Made by a program: the position numbers and the translations under genes
Notes under the pieces: generated by a model
Database searches by the model: none
Told to the model about the DNA's origin: nothing
What the model saw: the letters and a program-made list of their open reading frames with translations, nothing else
Part shown: one piece after another, positions 58,791 to 64,000 of the stretch
Numbering within the stretch: the stretch's first letter is position 1
How the letters are laid out: every line of letters begins with the position of its first letter
NCBI GenBank assembly: GCA_022478985.1
Contig: JAKSZP010000010.1
Coordinates: 124,001-188,000, forward strand
From: Massospora cicadina
Lineage: Eukaryota; Entomophthoromycota; Entomophthoromycetes; Entomophthorales; Entomophthoraceae
Reading direction: 5' to 3'
Length of the DNA: 64,000 nucleotides

Positions 58791-59225
58791 CACATGGACC
58801 ACCCAAATGGAAGTACCTAGTGCTATTGAGAGAAACAGCTGACATCCTAATTAGGGAGTCGTTTTTGTCAGCTGTATGACAGAAGCATGATTGAGCTGGA
58901 TCAAAAAATTAATTTCCACCTTAGGGCAAATTATGTATATTGGTACACTTAATCAGCATGAAAGCATATTCACATGGACCGCCTGAATGGGAGTACCTAG
59001 TGCTATCAAGAGGGCCAGTTGATTGGGACCATCTAGTACTAAAAAGAGGGCCAGTTGACATCCCAATGAGGGAGTCATTTTCGTCAGCTGTATGATGAAA
59101 AAATATTTTGAGCTTGTCCTAAAATAAAGCTTGTATGTCAGTTTATGTAACCAGCACAATAGCACTTGCACATGGACCACTTAAATGGGAGTACCTAGTG
59201 CTATTGAGAGATGCCTGCTGACGTC
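58791..59225 (+). repeat. Tandem triplication within the 3' LTR of A
   Basis: A unit starting CACATGGACC recurs at 58791, 58971 and 59169. Each copy contains a version of GGGAGTACCTAGTGCTAT, and a CAGTATGA/CAGCTGTATGA block recurs. The 5' LTR of A (38610-38730) and the solo LTR at 2549-3653 have one unit. The second unit hosts micro-insertion copy 4. Confidence 0.75.
59008..59058 (+). mobile_element. Micro-insertion copy 4 with its duplication
   Basis: AAGAGGGCCAGTTGA occurs at 59008-59022 and 59044-59058, a perfect 15-bp duplication. The insert 59023-59043 is TTGGGACCATCTAGTACT plus A's. Sister units of the same LTR (near 58830 and 59210) lack it, giving the empty site. Confidence 0.85.
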
Positions 59226-59506
59226 CCAATTGAGGGTATGTCCTTTATTTAAATCGACTCCAAATTTTCCCAGAATTTGTATTTTGTCAGCAGTATGACA
59301 AAACTCACTTTGAGATGATCCCAGGACAATTTTGAATGCTCATTGTTGCAACATTTATCCCTGAGATCCTTCCAAATATGACAATATTTTGCCACCAATA
59401 AACCTAGCAATATGTCTCAGTTGTATCATTGTAAGGGCTGAACTGAAGTGGAAAATAATCTGTAAGATTGCATGCTCAAATTTAGCCAGGAGATGCCCAA
59501 GAGAGG

Positions 59507-59513
59507 TATAAAT
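59507..59513 (+). promoter_or_regulatory. TATA box in the 3' LTR of A
   Basis: GGTATAAAT, conserved with 38938-38944 and 2906-2912 (minus). Confidence 0.5.
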
Positions 59514-59870
59514 AGCGGCGCTGGCCTAATGAATTTTTATCAAATAAACTAGTCTAATAACAGATCTATTTTATTTTACCTCATTCTAGTTTTTATCCTA
59601 AGTCCCTTTTGGTGAGTGTTGGCGAGTTGGATCCTCAGAAGCCACAGCTTGTACTTTTGCCTGCCTTAGGAGAAGTTTTCTAATATGAAGTGAAAATTGA
59701 GCCCAAAATTGACCAAAAGTTGGGCTATTTGAATCCGCCTAGTGAGTTTCTGATTGGTCAAATTATTATAAGCCACAGGCAAAATGAGGATCAATTAGCC
59801 AAACTTCATCCCAAATAAATATTCAGTATTTAATTAATCAAGAGAGATATCCTCTGAATTTCACACTCAG

Positions 59871-60060
59871 TACTTTTCATCAGTTTTCAACCCTTCTGCT
59901 TAGTAACTGTCTATTTGCTACAATTGTAGGGGTTTCATTCTATCATCAAGGCTTTGCCAGAATTCCCTTATTTTGTCATACTATTATTCCTTTATCAATT
60001 TGCTTGACTTATAATTACAATCCGCCGGATAGGTGACTTATTATTCAGTCATATCAATTT
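59871..60060. other. Junction stretch right of element A
   Basis: There is no recognisable frame. It is the continuation of the DNA that A inserted into (left part 35990-36222), possibly the 3' end or LTR of element G, whose pol lies to the right on the minus strand. Confidence 0.25.
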
Positions 60061-60960
60061 CTTGACATTACCATAATTGACTGGTAAAGAACTCCTATTG
60101 TTTGTATTCTTAAGGAACTACACGTGTAACCAGGTGATAATCTTACCACCCGCAGGTTCCTTAAAAGTGTAGGCGTTGACACCTGTTTTTTTAATTATCT
60201 CAAATGGTCCAATCCATATGATGGAAAGCTTGTTACTTCTTCCAAACCTACGTTGGTCATGGAACAGGACAAGATCTCATACCATGAACTATGGGAGGAC
60301 GCTGCATCTACCTCGGTCAGCCGCCTGATCACAAATTTTCTTAACTAAACTGGTGGAATACACTTCATTTCTGAGTTTAATCTGCATGTCCATTAAAATA
60401 AGTCACATAGTGCTGGGGCTCTACTCAGCTGGTATCCTCCACACAGAAATGAAGCAATTCCAGCTGATCCATGTCTTCAATAAAGTAATTGGAAAGGGTT
60501 TTTCCCCATTGACAAATGATAGCTAATGTTGTATGCAAAGATGGTGGTGGATAGAATGGTACTCCTGTCAGTGGGCCAATCATTTACAAGATTATAAAGA
60601 ATGTTCACCAAGGTGCCATTGAAACATTCGACCATCCCATTGGATCCAGAATGGTCTGGGGTAGTGAAAACCCTGTGGATGGCCATTAACTCGTTCAACT
60701 TAGGAAGGATATGCAACGTGAAATTTGTTCCATTGTCCATGAGAATAAACTGAGGACAGCCATGTTGCTGTATAATGCACTCCATAAAAAACTTAGTGAT
60801 GGTTACAGTTCTTAAGTCCCTGATCGCTATTGCTTCCACCACATGGTCAAGTAACCAATGGCTACAAGTATATACTTGGAGTGATTCACACCTGTGGGCT
60901 GAGGGCCCACCACATCAAGGGAAACAGTATGCTATGCGAAATGAGGGTTAACCAGCTGAT
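60061..60960 (-). pseudogene. Integrase of element G
   Basis: Minus strand. The frame 60842-60477 keeps much of the core: TKFFMECIIQQHGCPQFILM, then DNGTNF (second Asp), then SNGMVECFNGTLVNILYNL (the Glu motif, with GMVE in place of GLVE), then FAYNISYHLSMGKNPFQLLY. A zinc-binding CHQCQVEKPLDKKTTYQL stretch precedes it near 61010-60950. The C-terminal domain continues to about 60060 in broken frames. Role: cDNA insertion. It is better preserved than the integrase of H. Confidence 0.8.
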
Positions 60961-61160
60961 AAGTTGTTTTCTTGTCTAACGGTTTCTCCACTTGACACTG
61001 GTGACAACAAGCAACTGTATCAAACACACTGCAGTGCATGCTCTCCCAATAGTAAAATGATTGTAAAATCTCCAAAGTCTTCTGAAACCCTCCATGACCT
61101 ACCACTCTATGACATTTAAGATAATCGCTGGCCTAGCGAAAGATTTTTAAAAACTCAGCT

Positions 61161-61740
61161 TCAATTCTCCAATTTTATTATATATTTCCCATCGTGCAAA
61201 AAGGTATCCCATCGCAGCCCATCCAGCGCTTTAATCACCTGTGGCGGCTCATCATAATATTTGCCCACAATCATCTTCTTGTAAATTTTGTCTGCCAAAT
61301 CTGCTGTATTAGCGACTGTTGGTAATTGTGAGATACAGTCTGCATTCTGGTGTTTCACCCAAGGCTGGTGTACAATCTCTAAGCATATGCTTGTAGCTTC
61401 AGGGCCCATCGCACAAGTTACCCTTCAGGTTCCCACAGATTCTGAAGCCAAAGAAAGGATGCATGATCTGTGACCACTTTAAATTTAACCCCAAGGAGGT
61501 AAACCCAGAACTGCTTATACACATATATTACCATTAAGTACTCCTGTTCGTTCATGGTATAATTATGTTCAGGACTTGTTAAGATTTGACTACAATACAT
61601 GAGGGGATGCTCCACACCGTCATCATCCTTTTTAATAGATTGGTCTCTACAACGGAAAGGGAAGTATCCGTTTATGCAATAAGTTCCACCTAAAATTAGG
61701 GTATTGCAAAACAGGCGCACTAGCTAACGCGGTTTGTAAG
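61161..61740 (-). pseudogene. RNase H and linker of element G
   Basis: The minus frame 61720-61418 has a Ty3-type RNase H: HPLMYCSQILTSPEHNYTMN, EQEYLMVIYVYKQFWVYLLG, and FKVVTDHASFLWLQNLWEPE with the final Asp kept. The first Asp block is degraded (INGYFPF). The next frame, 61409-61161, has HQNADCISQLP (from K-ADALSR-P), the known end of the domain, and the linker to integrase. Confidence 0.8.
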
Positions 61741-61759
61741 ATATCTTAAAGCGTTTTGA

Positions 61760-62560
61760 CAACGGTTAGTCCACTCAAAGGTGGCGTATTCCTTAATAAC
61801 TTGAAGAGTAGAGCCCCAATATATATGAAGTTTGGAATGAACCGCTGGTAGTAACTGACCATCCTAATAATCACTTGAATATCGCACTTATTACCCACCC
61901 AAGGCATCTTGCATATAGCCTCCACCTTTGAAAAGCTGAGGACTAAGCCCTTTAAAGTTTACCACAAGCCTGAGGTATTCCAACTTCTTCTTAAAAAGGT
62001 GGAACTTTTGGGGCTTAATGTTGATGTTAAATTCAGTGAGTAGGTAAAACACATGTTTCAGTGGCTGAGATGTTCTGTGAATGTCTTCAAAAACACATTT
62101 ATATTTTCAAGGTAGACTAGAACGCAAGACATCTTTAGGTCACCCAAAATGGTGTTTATAGCCCGCTGGAACGTAGCTGGGGCGTTGCACAAACCCTGTG
62201 GCATATGAGTAGGCTAACAATTCTTTTAAGGTGATTATAGCGCATTTCTCATGTTCTTCCACTGGCAAATCGATTTGTCAGTACCCCAATATCAAGTACA
62301 TAGAGGAGAAATAATTTGCACCACCCAGCTGATCTAAAGCATTTTTTATCCTCAGAAGAAGATATGAGTCTTTTCTTATAATGCTATTAAGCTTCTGGTA
62401 GTTGATTAATACTAAGTTTGGTGCCATCTTTCTTCTTAATGATTAATACCGGGGACACCCAGGGACTCATTGATGGCTCTAACATTCCCTGTTCAAACAA
62501 TTTATCTAATTCCTTGGATACAACTTCTTCCGCCACCTTTGAGTGATCGTTAGGCTAAAA
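61760..62560 (-). pseudogene. Reverse transcriptase of element G, catalytic box lost
   Basis: Minus strand. LFEQGMLEPSMSPWVSPVLI and INYQKLNSIIRKDSYLLLRI mark the fingers. YLILGYWQIDLPVEEHEKCA and a GFVQRP-like remnant of GLCNAPATF follow after frameshifts. The catalytic box reads CVLVYLENINVF (about 62130-62095) instead of YLDD, so both aspartates have changed to Glu and Asn. The palm ends in the FHLFKKKLEYLRLVVNFKGL connection. It is non-functional. Confidence 0.75.
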
Positions 62561-62650
62561 CCAAATAGGAGGGTGATCTCACGTGTTCAACCAATGTACA
62601 ATCCTGCATGCACATCCCAAGTCGTGGTCATCAAAATATGTTTTTTGGTA

Positions 62651-63564
62651 TTACATAAAAAGATCCATCACCCCGTCTTTTTGGTTCTCTGACAGATCAG
62701 TTAGAGCCTCCCGCAGAACAAAAGTCATTAAGTTGGATGAGGTTTTTAAATGTAGCCTGAGGTCTTCCCAGAAACCAAAAACATGCATAAGGTGTACCTC
62801 ATTGATAGGAATCATATGCAGATAGCCCACCACTTGGTGCCTTTGAACATTCATAGGCTCCCTCTGCAGGTTCTCTATCAACACCTTTACTTCCCCCTGT
62901 CCTGGTAACAGGAGCCTAGGAGCCACATGTGGTTCTAGCATGAATGCTGGTAGGGACCTACAATTTCCCCATAGAGTCCTTCAGGGATGTCTAATTTGAG
63001 CTTTAATTCTTTTATAACCTGATGCCCAGAAGAGATACCTAAAGCACTTGCAGCCCAAAGCGGATTACCATTGTACTTGAAATATGTTTAGAGGGAGCTC
63101 AGGTCCTACGCTTCATCAGCTGATATTGTACAGGAATTACACAGTCGCTATATGTGAGATTGATTTGGCTGGAGTGGATTGGGTCCTCTGGGACTCCATT
63201 ATAGTAAAATAGATGGGGATCCGTTGTCCCAGAATATTAAAGGTTCCCTCCGCCATATCAAACACTGTCCTGAATCGTCGCATGAATGTGGCCCCATTCA
63301 ACATGTCATAGTGATTATTAGGCAGAACCACCGCCAGAGCAGATGCCCCTACTGAACTGAACCTCAGAGGCAACGTGCTGTAAGCACCCTCCGACACAGT
63401 GATCTGTACCTCGCGGTCCCATACACTACTCTGTGTCCCACATCAGGCTTCAGTTGAAGCTTAGCCATGAGCTTGATGGATATAATATTGACGGGAGCGC
63501 CAGTGTCAATAATCACTCTGATTTTGGTGTTCTGAACAAAAATATCACAGTTTGTACACTCCAA
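62651..63564 (-). pseudogene. Protease and pre-RT region of element G
   Basis: 63564-63364 (minus) carries TKIRVIIDTGAPVNIISIKL with the retropepsin active site DTGA intact at 63507-63496, then HRVVYGTA. After a shift, 63397-63137 has the C-terminal part VLPNNHYDMLNGATFMRRFR, corresponding to NQNYDILIGTDFL-KY in the relatives. 62941-62651 is the pre-RT region (EPHVAPRLLLPGQGEVKVLI). Processing role is inferred from family; the frame is broken. Confidence 0.8.
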
Positions 63565-63696
63565 ATAAGAAGAACCATTGATGTTATTACATGACCATCT
63601 AAGGGCTTTTGATTGTCCAGAAAAATGATAATACTGGTAGCGACATGAGGATACTCATGGACAATTCTCTCTATGGGGTTGCCACGTTCACCCACT

Positions 63697-63987
63697 CTAA
63701 GGTTGCAACTTTGGTTGAGGGTCCAACTTTGACTGTGCCGTTCTGCATAAGGATTTGCCGGGCGTATGGTTTTTGCACATCACATTGGAACTCCAAGTCT
63801 GCGTTATTGGGTTCTCTTCCTTGATTAGAGGCCAATATATTATAGGGGATTTGTTGATATAATAAATCGTCAGGGTGAGTACTGGGACCAACACATAGTA
63901 ACTTGGGGGAATCATTAGGGACAGATAAATTTTATTAGTGGAAGTAGAGCGTCCTGTCTCTACTCCGCTCAACTTTTCCCTGTTCAA
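63697..63987 (-). pseudogene. gag-pol junction fragment of element G
   Basis: A 96-codon minus frame runs up to the window end. It is rich in Tyr, Pro and Ile and contains MCKNHTPGKSLCRTAQSK. Cys and His occur, but not at CX2CX4HX4C spacing, so I do not call a zinc knuckle. By position, upstream of the protease, it is the gag end or the linker. The gene continues beyond the window. Confidence 0.4.
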
Positions 63988-64000
63988 TTGGGGCAGATGG

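Larger units (their letters stand above)
36228..59865 (+). mobile_element. Element A: gag-only LTR retrotransposon, split by three nested insertions
   Basis: The TSD ctcag is present at 36223-36227 and 59866-59870, 23.6 kb apart, fixing both ends. The 5' LTR is 36228-36493 plus 38423-39301. A primer-binding site TGGTGCTCACTC starts at 39304 and gag is 39337-40281 plus 47890-48420. An A-rich linker spans 48447-48600, then a 3' untranslated region with tandem repeats and the tract AGTGGGGGGA (48795-48804). The 3' LTR is 48807-48970 plus 58499-59865. Removing element B, element H and the ORF1 retroposon leaves about 1.9 kb between the LTRs, with no protease, RT or integrase. A is thus a non-autonomous gag-only element and the oldest layer of this nest. 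Confidence 0.85.
48807..59865 (+). repeat. 3' LTR of element A (split by element H)
   Basis: The pieces are 48807-48970 and 58499-59865. It starts TGTCAGATTCTGG, ends TTTCACA, and is followed by the TSD ctcag. It is about 390 bp longer than the 5' LTR because a unit near 58791-59220 is present three times. Confidence 0.85.
60061..63987 (-). mobile_element. Element G: Ty3-type retrotransposon pol, minus strand, incomplete in the window
   Basis: Right to left: end of gag (63987-63697), protease, pre-RT region, RT, RNase H and integrase, then the C-terminal domain down to about 60060. No LTR of G is identifiable inside the window; the 5' LTR must lie beyond 64000. It is related to B and H, but more distant than they are to each other. 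Confidence 0.75.

Noticed and set aside
7586..59058. Micro-insertion 3' part as antisense 5S rRNA (CCATCTAGTACTAA against CCATCCAAGTACTAACC)
   Set aside because: The resemblance is about 12 bases with differences, and the longer copy at 55665 does not extend the 5S match.
1..64000. CRISPR array, prokaryotic defence system or phage
   Set aside because: No regularly spaced repeats, no operons and no bacterial gene families; LTRs, primer-binding sites and zinc-knuckle gag genes are eukaryotic retrotransposon features.
1..64000. Repeat-induced point mutation (RIP) as the cause of decay
   Set aside because: Stops arise by many kinds of change, including transversions and indels, and I saw no consistent C-to-T bias between LTR pairs by eye. 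A dinucleotide-ratio computation would be needed.

Overview
This window is a deeply nested block of transposable-element wreckage from a eukaryotic nuclear genome. It is AT-rich by eye, the reading frames are broken by many stops and shifts, and I recognise no intact host gene, tRNA, rRNA, operon or CRISPR array. The repeat load and the families present (Ty3/mdg4-type LTR elements, a chromodomain element, zinc-knuckle ORF1 retroposons) suit a large, repeat-bloated genome such as that of a rust or another filamentous fungus. The species and phylum cannot be fixed from sequence alone.

Layout. 0.6-1.65 kb: plus-strand chromovirus integrase and chromodomain remnant. 2549-3653: solo LTR of family A. 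3853-5585: miniature LTR retrotransposon with a perfect 5-bp target-site duplication (TSD, agagc). 6064-10111: minus-strand gag-only element D. 10.6-18.3 kb: minus-strand chromovirus C with three copies of a long repeat. 18.3-23.5 kb: degenerate AT-rich DNA with an old LTR. 23549-29734: element F, with an internal deletion and TSD gtatt. 29809-31704: ORF1-only non-LTR retroposon (TSD 13 bp). 32.2-36 kb: an unknown ORF and an old RT fragment. 36228-59865: gag-only element A (TSD ctcag at both ends, 23.6 kb apart). A was split by three later insertions: an ORF1-only retroposon in its 5' LTR (14-bp TSD), the full-length Ty3-type element B (40282-47889) in its gag, and the full-length minus-strand element H (48971-58498) in its 3' LTR. 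59.9-64 kb: minus-strand Ty3-type pol of element G.

The least expected signal is a set of four tiny insertions, about 15 to 47 bp, that end in the same sequence (TTGGGACCATCTAGTACT plus a short A run). Each is flanked by its own 13-17 bp direct duplication (near 7.6, 42.2, 55.7 and 59.0 kb). They look like extremely 5'-truncated retroposed copies of one unknown RNA. Two of them interrupt reading frames whose relatives in this window show the uninterrupted site.

Functionally, B, H, C and G carry or once carried gag-protease-RT-RNase H-integrase. A, D, F and the miniature element lack some or all of pol and would have relied on other elements in trans. A, B, F and H share nearly the same primer-binding site. 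All pol genes seen are broken, and several have lost catalytic residues.
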